From: Pseudochelatococcus contaminans
GTDB taxonomy: Bacteria; Pseudomonadota; Alphaproteobacteria; Rhizobiales; Beijerinckiaceae
Length of the DNA stretch: 64,000 bases
Assembly (NCBI RefSeq): GCF_014195635.1
Contig: NZ_JACICC010000008.1
Coordinates: 86,449-150,448 of the forward strand
Reading direction: 5' to 3'
Below, one piece after another: positions 55,602 through 63,740 of this stretch (its first letter is position 1; the number at the start of each line of letters is the position of its first letter). The position numbers were made by a program, and so were the translations under genes. The notes beneath the pieces were generated by a model. That model was not told the DNA's origin and did not search any database. It saw nothing but the letters and a program-made list of their open reading frames with translations.

Positions 55602-57587
55602 CTACAGCTCCATGCCGTCATTCGGATCGAGCGAGACCTGCCGCGCAACGCCCTGCATCTGGCGAAGCATGCGCCGGTTGCGGGTAGCCTCCTCATCAAT
55701 GTCGTCGGGCAGTTCGATCTCGAATTCGTTCTCAATCGGCGCCTTCTTCTCTACCGGCTTTGCACGGCTGAGTTCAGGTTGCAGACGCCGTTCGGATTCG
55801 GTCGGGTCTTCGTCGCCGGATCGGACTGCCGGTGTCGCATCGAGCGCTTCCGGCCGCGCCGGGATCGGCAGGCTGCTCCAGTCGTCCGGACGGGTCTGAT
55901 CCGGACGTTTCAGGTCAGGCGGCGACAGCAGGCGCTCCCGGAAGCGGGCATCCTCATAATAGCGCGCCTTCTTCGCCCGGATCGGTGGAATGCCGGCCAC
56001 CATGACGATTTCGTCGGTCGGCGGAAGCTGCATGATCTCGCCCGGCGTGAGCAACTGGCGGGCGGTTTCCGAACGGGACACCATGAGATGCCCGAGCCAG
56101 GGCGACAGCCGGTGCCCGGCATAGTTCTTCATGGCCTTCATTTCGGTCGCGGTTCCGAGCGCATCGCTCACCCTCTTCGCCGTTCTCTCGTCATTCGTGG
56201 CGAAGCTGACGCGAACGTGGCAATTGTCGAGGATCGAATTGTTCGGCCCGTAGGCTTTCTCGATCTGGTTCAATGATTGCGCGATCAAGAAGCTCTTCAA
56301 TCCGTATCCTGCCATAAACGCCAGCGCGCTCTCGAAAAAATCCAGCCTTCCGAGTGCGGGAAACTCGTCCAGCATCAAGAGAAGGCGATGGCGGCCGCCG
56401 CCCGATTGCAGATCCTCGGTCAGGCGCCGGCCGATCTGGTTCAGCAGCAGGCGGATTAGTGGCTTTGTGCGATTGATGTCGCTGGGCGGCACCACGAGAT
56501 AGAGCGTCGTTGGGCGCTCGCCGCCTACGATATCGCTGATCCGCCAGTCGCAGCGCCGCGTCACCTCGGCGATGACGGGATCGCGGTAGAGGCCGAGGAA
56601 CGACATGGCCGTGGAGAGCACGCCGGACCGCTCGTTATCCGATTTGTTGAGAAGCTCGCGCGCAGCACTGGCGACGACGGGATGCGGCCCGGCCTCGCCG
56701 AGATGGGCGGTCTTCATCATGGCGCGCAGCGTCGATTCCACCGGGCGCTTCGGATCGGAGAGGAAGTTAGCGACGCCGGCCAGCGTCTTTTCCGGCTCGG
56801 CATAGAGGACATGCAGGATCGCGCCGACGAGAAGTGAGTGGCTGGTCTTTTCCCAGTGATTCCTTTTGTCCAACGACCCTTCGGGGTCGACCAGGATGTC
56901 GGCGATGTTCTGGACGTCGCGGACCTCCCATTCGCCGCGACGGACCTCGATCAGAGGATTATAGGCCGAGGAATTCGGATTGGTCGGGTCGAACAACAGC
57001 ACGCGGCCATGGTGTGATCGGAAGCCCGATGTGAGCTGCCAGTTTTCACCCTTGATATCATGCACGATGGCGGAACCCGGCCAGGTCAGAAGCGAGGGTA
57101 CGACCAATCCAACGCCCTTGCCCGAGCGCGTCGGTGCGAAGCACAGCACATGCTCCGGCCCGTCGTGGCGCAGATATTCGTGCTCGTAACGGCCGAGCAC
57201 CACCCCGTCGGGGTCGAGCAGGCCTGCGGCCTTGACCTCGGTTTTCTCCGCCCAGCGAGCGGAACCATAGGTCGCGACGTGCTTGGCCTCGCGCGCCCGC
57301 CAGACGGACATGCCGATGGCCACCGCAATGGCGATGAAGCCGCCCGACGCGGCGATCATCCCGCCCGTCGCAAAGATGCCCGGCGCATAGGCGTCGTAAA
57401 AATACCACCACCACATGATGGCGGCCGGAAAGTAGATCGGCATGCCGAACAGCACGAACCAGGGTGGCCCAAGCTGCGCCTGATAGCCGAGGCTCCACGC
57501 GACATACTGCGTTGCGCCCCAGGTGGTGCCGAGGACAATAAGGAACACGATCAGGATCTGTCCCCAGAGGATTTTGGTCGCGGACAT
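55602..57587 (-). CDS. traG: type IV coupling protein TraG (VirD4-like)
   Basis: Hands the relaxase-DNA complex to the T4SS. 661 residues from MSATKILWGQIL; N-terminal membrane segments (ILIVFLIVLGTTWGATQYVA, YFPAAIMWWWYFYDAY, GGFIAIAVAIGMSV), Walker A APTRSGKGVGLVVPSLL (about 150), Walker B LLMLDEFPALGRL and a C-terminal charged tail (ELPDDIDEEATRNRRMLRQM). Lies 25 bp after the relaxase gene. Confidence 0.95.
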   Translation of the reverse strand: MSATKILWGQILIVFLIVLGTTWGATQYVAWSLGYQAQLGPPWFVLFGMPIYFPAAIMWWWYFYDAYAPGIFATGGMIAASGGFIAIAVAIGMSVWRAREAKHVATYGSARWAEKTEVKAAGLLDPDGVVLGRYEHEYLRHDGPEHVLCFAPTRSGKGVGLVVPSLLTWPGSAIVHDIKGENWQLTSGFRSHHGRVLLFDPTNPNSSAYNPLIEVRRGEWEVRDVQNIADILVDPEGSLDKRNHWEKTSHSLLVGAILHVLYAEPEKTLAGVANFLSDPKRPVESTLRAMMKTAHLGEAGPHPVVASAARELLNKSDNERSGVLSTAMSFLGLYRDPVIAEVTRRCDWRISDIVGGERPTTLYLVVPPSDINRTKPLIRLLLNQIGRRLTEDLQSGGGRHRLLLMLDEFPALGRLDFFESALAFMAGYGLKSFLIAQSLNQIEKAYGPNNSILDNCHVRVSFATNDERTAKRVSDALGTATEMKAMKNYAGHRLSPWLGHLMVSRSETARQLLTPGEIMQLPPTDEIVMVAGIPPIRAKKARYYEDARFRERLLSPPDLKRPDQTRPDDWSSLPIPARPEALDATPAVRSGDEDPTESERRLQPELSRAKPVEKKAPIENEFEIELPDDIDEEATRNRRMLRQMQGVARQVSLDPNDGMEL

Positions 57588-57612
57588 GGGCGAAGCTCCT
57601 TTCTGATTACGC

Positions 57613-59616
57613 CTAGAGGCCGAGCCCGCGCTTGCGCCCGAAATCCCAGTCAATGCCGCCGTCGTCGCGCGCGACGCCTGAAACGTGACGGCCGATCTGC
57701 TTTTCGAGAGACGGTGACCAAGGCACGAGCTGGAAGCCGAGGCCGTCGTCGATCATGGCGAAGCGACCCGAGGCGAGTGTGAAACGCTGGCGATAGGAGC
57801 CGGCGACATATTCGCCGCCGCCGGCATGGTTGAACGGCAGTCCGGTGTCGGCGGCGAGCTTCTGGCCCAGCAGATTGACCTCACGCTGGCGCAGCGTGTT
57901 GAGCAGCCGCCGTGCGAAGACGACGCGGCCGCCCTGCCGCTCGGCGAGGCCCTCGTCGATCAGGTGTTCGGCACGGTGTTCAAGAGCCTGCTGGACTTCT
58001 GCGCCGAAACCGCCTTCCGACAGCGCGACCGGCTCGCGGGCAACCGCTTGCCGGTCGAGCCAGGTCGCGCCTGTTGCGTTGACCTGCGCGTGGATGTCCA
58101 GATCGGAGGTGTCGGCGGCGAGCTTCTGGCCCAGCAGATTGACCTCACGCTGGCGCAGCGTGTTGAGCAGCCGCCGTGCGAAGACGACGCGGCCGCCCTG
58201 CCGCTCGGCGAGGCCCTCGTCGATCAGGTGTTCGGCACGGTGTTCAAGAGCCTGCTGGACTTCTGCGCCGAAACCGCCTTCCGACAGCGCGACCGGCTCG
58301 CGGGCAACCGCTTGCCGGTCGAGCCAGGTCGCGCCTGTTGCGTTGACCTGCGCGTGGATGTCCAGATCGGAGCGGACGGCGAGCGCAACGCGGCGCTGCC
58401 CTTGCGCATCCTCATAGGCGCGCAGTTCGACGATCGATCCGGGCGGGCTGTCGCCGGCGGCGTCGAGATGCGGCAGCTTGATATGATGGGTGCGGCCGTC
58501 CACGCCATCGACGACTGCATAGGCCGTCCCCTTCAACTCATCATCTAGGCCGCGTTCGAGCAGGCGGCCGACAACGGGCACGTCGAGGCTTTCACCAGCC
58601 AGGACATAACTCGCCGAGCCGCGCTCGATGCCGCGTTCGGTGAGTGCGCGGTGCATGCGCTTGATGATGTCGCCGCGCTCGCCAAGCTCGCGCAGGACGT
58701 TCTCCGCCTCGGGCCTGATGAACCACTGCGAATGACCGACCTGCCCGGCGACGCCGAGAATTTCCAGCGTCCGCAGACGGCCGACCTTCAGGGCGTGGAA
58801 TTCGTCCGGCTGACGGTCGGTGCGTGGAGCAAGGTCGATGATACCGGACTTACCAGCATCGCGGACAAGCTGCCGGTCAAGTTGCGTCCAGCGTTCCGTC
58901 TCGATCTGGCTTTCGAGGCCACGGCGGATATCGAGATCGGTGCGCGGCCCCAGCTCCTGCGTGATGAGATCGCGCGCCCGGTCGCGCATGCCTTCCTTGA
59001 TGTAGTCGCGCGAGATAACGAGGTCCTGTCCATCATCGCGTACGCCGCGCACGATCAGGTGGACATGCGGATGCTCGGTGTTCCAGTGATCGACGGCCAC
59101 CCAGTCGAGCTTCGTGCCGAGATCCCTTTCCATCTGGCCGACGAGATCGCGGGTGAAGGATTTGAGGTCCGCCATCTCGGGCGCGTCGTCGGGCGAGACG
59201 ATGAAGCGGAAATGGTGCCGGTCATCACCACAACGCTCGGCGAAGGCGCGCGCATCCGCATTCTCCGTTTCCGGCCCGAACAGCCGCGCCTTCTCCCCGT
59301 CACGGGTCACGCCGTCCCGGCGCAGATAGTCGAGATGCGTCCCCAGCGGCGCGGATCGTGGAGAGTAGCGGACCACGCGCGCCTTGACGACGGCTCCGCG
59401 CGTGCGGGAGGTGATGAGGCGATTGGCCTGAATACTGGCGCGCTGGCCGCGCCCGAAGCGTGACCGATTGCCGGAGGTGACACTGCCGGATCGCGAGACG
59501 CCGCCGCCCGCCTTCTTCGCTGCGGCAAGCGCCTGCGCCACGAAAGGCCGGGCCTGCTGCGCGCGGGTCGATCGGATGCGGCCTGGACGAATGCGGAACT
59601 CGTGGTCATCGGACAT
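57613..59616 (-). CDS. relaxase/mobilization nuclease with DUF3363 domain
   Basis: Nicks oriT and leads the strand in transfer (VirD2/TraI-like). 667 residues from MSDDHEFRIRPG. Motifs: Tyr region RYSPRSAPLGTHLDYLRRDG, and the metal-binding His set in WVAVDHWNTEHPHVHLIVRG (about 180). The DUF3363 part is in the C-terminal half. Residues about 434-609 contain two exact copies of an 88-residue block (DLDIHAQVNATG... to ...QKLAADT), the product of a 264-bp tandem DNA duplication, so the ancestral protein was about 580 residues. Confidence 0.93.
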   Translation of the reverse strand: MSDDHEFRIRPGRIRSTRAQQARPFVAQALAAAKKAGGGVSRSGSVTSGNRSRFGRGQRASIQANRLITSRTRGAVVKARVVRYSPRSAPLGTHLDYLRRDGVTRDGEKARLFGPETENADARAFAERCGDDRHHFRFIVSPDDAPEMADLKSFTRDLVGQMERDLGTKLDWVAVDHWNTEHPHVHLIVRGVRDDGQDLVISRDYIKEGMRDRARDLITQELGPRTDLDIRRGLESQIETERWTQLDRQLVRDAGKSGIIDLAPRTDRQPDEFHALKVGRLRTLEILGVAGQVGHSQWFIRPEAENVLRELGERGDIIKRMHRALTERGIERGSASYVLAGESLDVPVVGRLLERGLDDELKGTAYAVVDGVDGRTHHIKLPHLDAAGDSPPGSIVELRAYEDAQGQRRVALAVRSDLDIHAQVNATGATWLDRQAVAREPVALSEGGFGAEVQQALEHRAEHLIDEGLAERQGGRVVFARRLLNTLRQREVNLLGQKLAADTSDLDIHAQVNATGATWLDRQAVAREPVALSEGGFGAEVQQALEHRAEHLIDEGLAERQGGRVVFARRLLNTLRQREVNLLGQKLAADTGLPFNHAGGGEYVAGSYRQRFTLASGRFAMIDDGLGFQLVPWSPSLEKQIGRHVSGVARDDGGIDWDFGRKRGLGL
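57844..58371. repeat. exact 264-bp tandem duplication within the relaxase gene
   Basis: The 264 bases from 57844 are repeated without a visible difference from 58108. The unit is 88 codons, so the reading frame is kept. The repeat ends where copy 2 passes from GATCGGA into a different continuation (58372). Absence of any substitution indicates a very recent event. Confidence 0.93.
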
Positions 59617-59859
59617 GACGCAACCCTGCACGGTGCAAAACGGACAAGAAAATCAGGAAGATGGGCGCGGAGCGCACGGTGCGCGCAAGCGCTGCACGGT
59701 GCGGAACGCGCCGAAAACATGAACAAAAACAATCGCCCGACCGACGCGCACCGTGCGCCCTTTTATCCTGCCATCGTCCGGTTGCTGCGCCTGCCACCAC
59801 CCACGGCACTCTCCATGACACGCCAGCGCACGATGGGATGCGCAGTGCCGCAGGGCCGC
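59617..59859. other. spacer with four GCAC(G/C)GTGC palindromes, candidate oriT/operator region
   Basis: Between relaxase and transglycosylase genes, the 9-bp near-palindrome GCACGGTGC occurs at 59628-59636, 59674-59682 and 59694-59702, and as GCACCGTGC at 59748-59756. The first is 11 bp upstream of the relaxase start. Flanks extend pairing (TGCACGGTGCA, GCGCACGGTGCGC). This fits a regulatory or nick region; the oriT itself is not proven. Confidence 0.5.
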
Positions 59860-60627
59860 TCATGGCCGGTCTCCAGCGGCATTCCGGGCGACGAAAAGCC
59901 CGTCCGGCTGTGCGGCGACAAGCATCTGCGGTGTCGCCGTGACGGATGAAAGCGCGTCGTCCGGCGAGCGATTTGGAGGCGTGGAATCGGCGCTGGAAGT
60001 GCCGCTATCGCGCCCGACGAAGATCGCCGCCTCGCGCCAGTCGAGCGGCCGGGCGATCACCGAACCGTTCTTCGAAGGGCGCTCGCCGCGCAGCGCGGGC
60101 ACGAGCGAAGCGACGTAAGCCTGCGTCTCGGCGGGCAGCGGGCGGCCTTTCGAACGATGTTCGTCATAGCGCGCGGGGCCTGCATTGTAGGCCGCGAGCA
60201 TGGCGGCGATGTCGCCGTAGCGATCCCACATCTCGCGCAGATACGCAGTGCCCGCGAGGATGTTGTCACGCGGTTCATAAGGATTGCGGCCGAGACCATA
60301 GCGGATGCGAAGCTCGGCCCATGTGTCCGGCATGACCTGCATTAAACCCATCGCGCCGGCCGAAGAGACGGCGCGCTCGTTGCCTGTGCTCTCGGCGCGC
60401 ATGACCGCGATGATCCATGCAGGCGGAATGCCGAAGCGGCGCGATGCCTCGGTGATATGCGCCGCATTCGGATGCGCAGCCGCGGCACTTACCGGCGACG
60501 AGACTTGCGCCAGAGCCGTCGGTGGTGCGGCTGCGGCGAAGATCAGGCCGGAAAGAAGAAGGAGGAGCGCGGAGCGCCGGACGGCGGACGTGCGTCCGGC
60601 GCCGGCGCGGTGTCGGACCGCCGCCAT
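59860..60627 (-). CDS. lytic transglycosylase (VirB1/TrbN-like)
   Basis: Opens peptidoglycan locally for the mating channel. 255 residues; a signal peptide (SALLLLLSGLIFAAAAPPTALAQ, quoted in part) and an SLT domain: IIAVMRAESTGNERAVSSAGA with the catalytic Glu, GLMQVMPDTWAELR, NILAGTAYLREM and AAYNAGPARYDEH. The last ~80 residues are a variable tail. Starts right at the DUF736 stop. Confidence 0.93.
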   Translation of the reverse strand: MAAVRHRAGAGRTSAVRRSALLLLLSGLIFAAAAPPTALAQVSSPVSAAAAHPNAAHITEASRRFGIPPAWIIAVMRAESTGNERAVSSAGAMGLMQVMPDTWAELRIRYGLGRNPYEPRDNILAGTAYLREMWDRYGDIAAMLAAYNAGPARYDEHRSKGRPLPAETQAYVASLVPALRGERPSKNGSVIARPLDWREAAIFVGRDSGTSSADSTPPNRSPDDALSSVTATPQMLVAAQPDGLFVARNAAGDRP

Positions 60628-60963
60628 TCAGTCCTCCTGCCGCTTCTTGGGAGGCTGGACAGTGGTCAACACCCATGCGGAACCGTCGTCACCGGTGCGG
60701 AAGAGGTTCGCGCGATACGTGCCGCCGAGAAGCGGGCTGTAGATCGTGATCGAGACAAACTCGCCGGCGCGCTCGCCGACATGCGTCCAGCCCGCGCCGA
60801 TATCGAGGCCATCTTCGTCACCGAGCAGGACACGGTATTTCGGCGCGTTCTCGGTGTCCGAAGGTTCGGCGGGAACGAGGGTCATTTCCTCGTCGATGCC
60901 GAGCGTTCTGAGCCGCCCTTCGAAACCGGATTCCGTGCGGGTGAAATGTCCAATCTGCGCCAT
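60628..60963 (-). CDS. DUF736 protein
   Basis: 111-residue cytosolic protein: MAQIGHFTRTESGFEGRLRT, KYRVLLGDEDGLDIGAGW and YSPLLGGTYRANLFR are the family core. Common in alphaproteobacterial conjugative elements next to traF-like and relaxase genes; biochemical function unknown. Start chosen at the conserved MAQIG; an extension of 15 codons is open. Confidence 0.9.
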   Translation of the reverse strand: MAQIGHFTRTESGFEGRLRTLGIDEEMTLVPAEPSDTENAPKYRVLLGDEDGLDIGAGWTHVGERAGEFVSITIYSPLLGGTYRANLFRTGDDGSAWVLTTVQPPKKRQED

Positions 60964-61008
60964 GATGATGGTCTCCTGTGCTGCGGTAGAATTGCGAGGG
61001 GCGCGCAC

Positions 61009-61587
61009 TCACCGCGTCCGCGCGCGCCAGACGAAGCGGCCGTCGCCGTCCTCGTCGGTGAAAAGCGGAGTGGCCCGGCCAATGACGGCCGCGGCGGGAA
61101 ACGGGCCGAAGTAGCGGCCGTCGAGGCTGTCGGCGGCTTCGAGGTTCATGAGGAAAAGTTCGCCGCCGCCGATCAAGCGGCAGCCCCGCCAGACCGGCAG
61201 GTCGCGGCCACGGCTGTCGCGATCGCGGGCTTCGCCAAGCGGAACGTTGTCGACCGCGATGGCGCGGCCATCGCGGCACACGCGCTGTCCCGGCAGACCG
61301 ACGACGTGCTTGAGGATCGGCACGTCGCGGCCGACATAACCGCGTTCGACCATGAAGGAGGCGAACGGCTCGGGCGGAATGACGGCGACGAGATCCGGCA
61401 CTTCGATCCGCCCGGTGGGCGATACGGTGTAGAAGCCGACTGGCGCGCTCGCCGTCGCGTTCCAGATCAGTTTCAACGGCATCGGCGTGGCGCTGGCGAC
61501 GGCGATGCCGAGCACGGCGACGGATGTCGCCGCGAGGTAGCCGAGCACGGCGACGGATGTCGCCGCGAGGTAGCCGAGCCGCGTCAT
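61009..61587 (-). CDS. traF: TraF-like S26 signal peptidase
   Basis: Membrane protease of the conjugation system; RP4 TraF processes and cyclises TrbC pilin. 192 residues from MTRLGYLAATS. The nucleophile Ser is in ATASAPVGFYTV (about residue 45) and the general base Lys in ILKHVVGLPGQRVC. The N-terminal membrane helix is lengthened by an exact 11-residue duplication (GYLAATSVAVL twice), encoded by a 33-bp tandem repeat. ATG overlaps the DUF2840 stop (ATGA). Confidence 0.93.
   Translation of the reverse strand: MTRLGYLAATSVAVLGYLAATSVAVLGIAVASATPMPLKLIWNATASAPVGFYTVSPTGRIEVPDLVAVIPPEPFASFMVERGYVGRDVPILKHVVGLPGQRVCRDGRAIAVDNVPLGEARDRDSRGRDLPVWRGCRLIGGGELFLMNLEAADSLDGRYFGPFPAAAVIGRATPLFTDEDGDGRFVWRARTR
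61507..61572. repeat. exact 33-bp tandem duplication in traF
   Basis: The 33-base unit at 61507-61539 is repeated at 61540-61572 without differences. It adds 11 residues to the signal-anchor region of TraF, keeping the frame. Confidence 0.95.
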
Positions 61588-62102
61588 TGCTCGATCTCCC
61601 GCCGCCGGAGCCACGCCTTATGGCGCTCCGCCGTGTAGGGGCGCGGCGCCTCACCGGCATTCATCCAGTGCGCGACGTGCCGCCAGTGATCAGGATCGGC
61701 ATCAGCGGGATCGATGTCGAGGGCCTCAATCCCGTCGACGTGACGAAGCACGTCCTCGACCTTTGGCCAGCTTTCGACCTTCAGCAGGATTTCGCCGCCA
61801 GGACGCACGAAGGGCAACGTCTGGTATGGCTCACCACGGTCGATGGCGCGTACGATGTCGAGGCGCGAGATGATCGTTCCGTAGTCGTTTGCGGCCCAGC
61901 GGACGAGGCAGAAAATCGTGCCGGGCGCGAAGCCGACGATCCTGTGACGGCGGTCGAGTTTCTGCTCGTAGCTTTGGTGGCCGAACCTGATCCAGTTCTC
62001 AATGCGCTTCTCGATCCAGGTGAGTTCGACGAGCGTGGTGAAGGCGGCGGGACCGTCCGGAAACCGACGGCCGCCGATGCGGAGCGCCGCATAGCCGGTC
62101 AT
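61584..62102 (-). CDS. DUF2840 protein
   Basis: 172-residue protein of the conjugative-island DUF2840 family: ELTWIEKRIENWIRFGHQSY, GTIFCLVRWAANDYGTI and GEILLKVESWPKVEDVLRHV. It overlaps the RHH gene and traF by 4 bp each. Its role is unknown; invariably linked to the traF-DUF736-relaxase block. Confidence 0.88.
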   Translation of the reverse strand: MTGYAALRIGGRRFPDGPAAFTTLVELTWIEKRIENWIRFGHQSYEQKLDRRHRIVGFAPGTIFCLVRWAANDYGTIISRLDIVRAIDRGEPYQTLPFVRPGGEILLKVESWPKVEDVLRHVDGIEALDIDPADADPDHWRHVAHWMNAGEAPRPYTAERHKAWLRRREIEQ

Positions 62103-62350
62103 GGTGTGTCTCCTGTGTCGGGGAATTCGCGCGCGAGCAGCTCGCGCAGCATGTCGGTCACGGTGCCGCCGCGTCTGATTGCGGCGATCTTGATCCGCCC
62201 GCGAAGCTCAGGCGTGATGTCGACCGTCAGGCGTGCGGAGTAGATGGCGACATCGCCGTCGCGTTCCGGCGGCATGTCGGCAGCCTTAATCCAGCCGTCT
62301 GGATCGCAAGGGCGCTGCACGAAGCCACGCTTTTCTGTGCGAGCCGTCAT
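62099..62350 (-). CDS. ribbon-helix-helix DNA-binding protein
   Basis: 83 residues. The C-terminal half has the RHH pattern AIYSARLTVDITPELRGRIK with helix AAIRRGGTVTDMLRELLARE, as in ParG/CopG-like partners of ParA. Because it lies between parA (through the methyltransferase gene) and DUF2840, it may act as the ParB-like partner for partition or as a transfer operon regulator. Overlaps its neighbours by ATGA. Confidence 0.82.
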   Translation of the reverse strand: MTARTEKRGFVQRPCDPDGWIKAADMPPERDGDVAIYSARLTVDITPELRGRIKIAAIRRGGTVTDMLRELLAREFPDTGDTP

Positions 62351-63090
62351 GACGGACCTCCGTCATGGAACGGCAGCACAGAAGCGATGCGCGCGCGGGC
62401 GCATGCGGCCATCTCGGGGTCGATCTCACAGCCGAGGTAGCGGCGGCCAGACAGCCGGCAGGCTTCCCCGGCCGCGCCCGATCCGGCAAACCAGTCACCG
62501 ACCAGTCCGCCTTCGGGACAGCTTGTGCGGATCAGGATTTCGAGGAGTGCCGACGGCTTTTCGGTCGGGTGGATCGCGCGACCATGGCAGTTGCGCACGT
62601 AGATGACCGAGCGCATAAGGCGCTGCCCGCCGTCGTGACTGACATAGTGGCCAGCGTCGATCTGGCCGGTATGTGGAGGATGTTGCTTGCGCCGCACCGT
62701 GCGCGCTGTCGCGTCGGGCGTGGTCTGGACGTTGTTGTAGATGTCGCGCCACGGCGTCTCGGCGGGGTAGAACTGAACGGCGAGTTCATGCACGCGCTTA
62801 AAGCGGTCGGCATGGAAACCAGTGCCGTTCTGTTTCTCCCATACGATTTCCTGGGCGATCCGGAAGCCCGCATCTGCGAAGCGGATTGCCGTCACCATGA
62901 AGCTGCGCAGAGAGCCGAAGACCCAAAGGGAGCCGGTCGGCGCAAGTGCGGCCCGCGCGAGCGGGAGCCAGCCGTCGACGCGCCGGTCCCAGGGGAGCGA
63001 TGTGTCGCCGTAAGGAGGATCGGCGAGGATCATGTCGAACGGACCGCAACGCGGCATCAGCTCGCGGCAGTCACCGGTGAGGAGTGTCAT
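62347..63090 (-). CDS. DNA adenine methyltransferase, beta class
   Basis: 247 residues with the N6-A/N4-C motif DPPYGDTSLPWDRR near the N-terminus and the SAM motif DWFAGSGAAGEACRLSGRRY near the C-terminus; this order defines the beta class (like CcrM and type III Mod). HPTEKPSALLEILI is also typical. No restriction gene is beside it, so it is a solitary methylase, possibly protecting the incoming element. Overlaps parA by ATGA. Confidence 0.92.
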   Translation of the reverse strand: MTLLTGDCRELMPRCGPFDMILADPPYGDTSLPWDRRVDGWLPLARAALAPTGSLWVFGSLRSFMVTAIRFADAGFRIAQEIVWEKQNGTGFHADRFKRVHELAVQFYPAETPWRDIYNNVQTTPDATARTVRRKQHPPHTGQIDAGHYVSHDGGQRLMRSVIYVRNCHGRAIHPTEKPSALLEILIRTSCPEGGLVGDWFAGSGAAGEACRLSGRRYLGCEIDPEMAACARARIASVLPFHDGGPS

Positions 63091-63740
63091 GTCGCGGCCC
63101 TCCCGATGCGGAGGCGCTCGATCTCGGCCGCTAGCGCCGCGATCTCGCGTGCGGCGGGCGAATTGCGGTCGATGTCCGAGGCGAGCCGCCCGGTCTGCGC
63201 GGCGTTTGCGAAGACGACGCGCTGGCCGATGGTTGTGGCGAACAGCGGCGGATCGTGGTCAGCCAGGGTCTCGGCCGTCTCGCGAGCAATAACGGTGCGG
63301 GCGCCGCAGCGGTTCAGCACGAAGCGGGCGATGAGATGGGGCCGGTAGATGCGCGCCTCCGTCAGGAGCGCCAGCATCTCGGCCGAGGCCCAGCCGTCGA
63401 GCGGCGACGGCTGTACTGGGATCAGCACGAGGTCGGCGGTGAGCAGCGCGGAGCGCATGAGGCCGGCGACACGCGGTGGGCCATCGATGACGACGTGATC
63501 GACATCACGCGCGAGTTCGGGTGCTTCGCGGTGGAGCGTATCGCGTGCCAGGCCGACGACGCCGAAGGCGCGTGGCAGGTTCTCGCGCGAACGCTGCTGC
63601 GACCAGTCGAGCGATGAGCCCTGCGGGTCGGCGTCGATCAGGGTCACACGCTTGCCGCGCATCGCCAGCTCGCCGGCAACATGCAGGGCGAGCGTCGTCT
63701 TGCCGACGCCGCCCTTCTGGTTGAGGAGCGCGATGATCAT
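63087..63740 (-). CDS. parA: ParA-family partition ATPase
   Basis: 217 residues from [20 protein letters not shown] with the deviant Walker A motif at the very start, DADPQGSSLDWSQQR and VVIDGPPRVAGL. The short N-terminus classes it with ParA Ib/ParF-like proteins. It supports vertical maintenance of the excised element. The ORF is open 83 codons upstream inside the next gene, but that frame is not protein-like. Confidence 0.93.
   Translation of the reverse strand: MIIALLNQKGGVGKTTLALHVAGELAMRGKRVTLIDADPQGSSLDWSQQRSRENLPRAFGVVGLARDTLHREAPELARDVDHVVIDGPPRVAGLMRSALLTADLVLIPVQPSPLDGWASAEMLALLTEARIYRPHLIARFVLNRCGARTVIARETAETLADHDPPLFATTIGQRVVFANAAQTGRLASDIDRNSPAAREIAALAAEIERLRIGRAAT

Noticed and set aside
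57826..58548. 240-codon plus-strand frame with an internal repeat
   Set aside because: It is only the antisense image of the 264-bp duplication in the relaxase.
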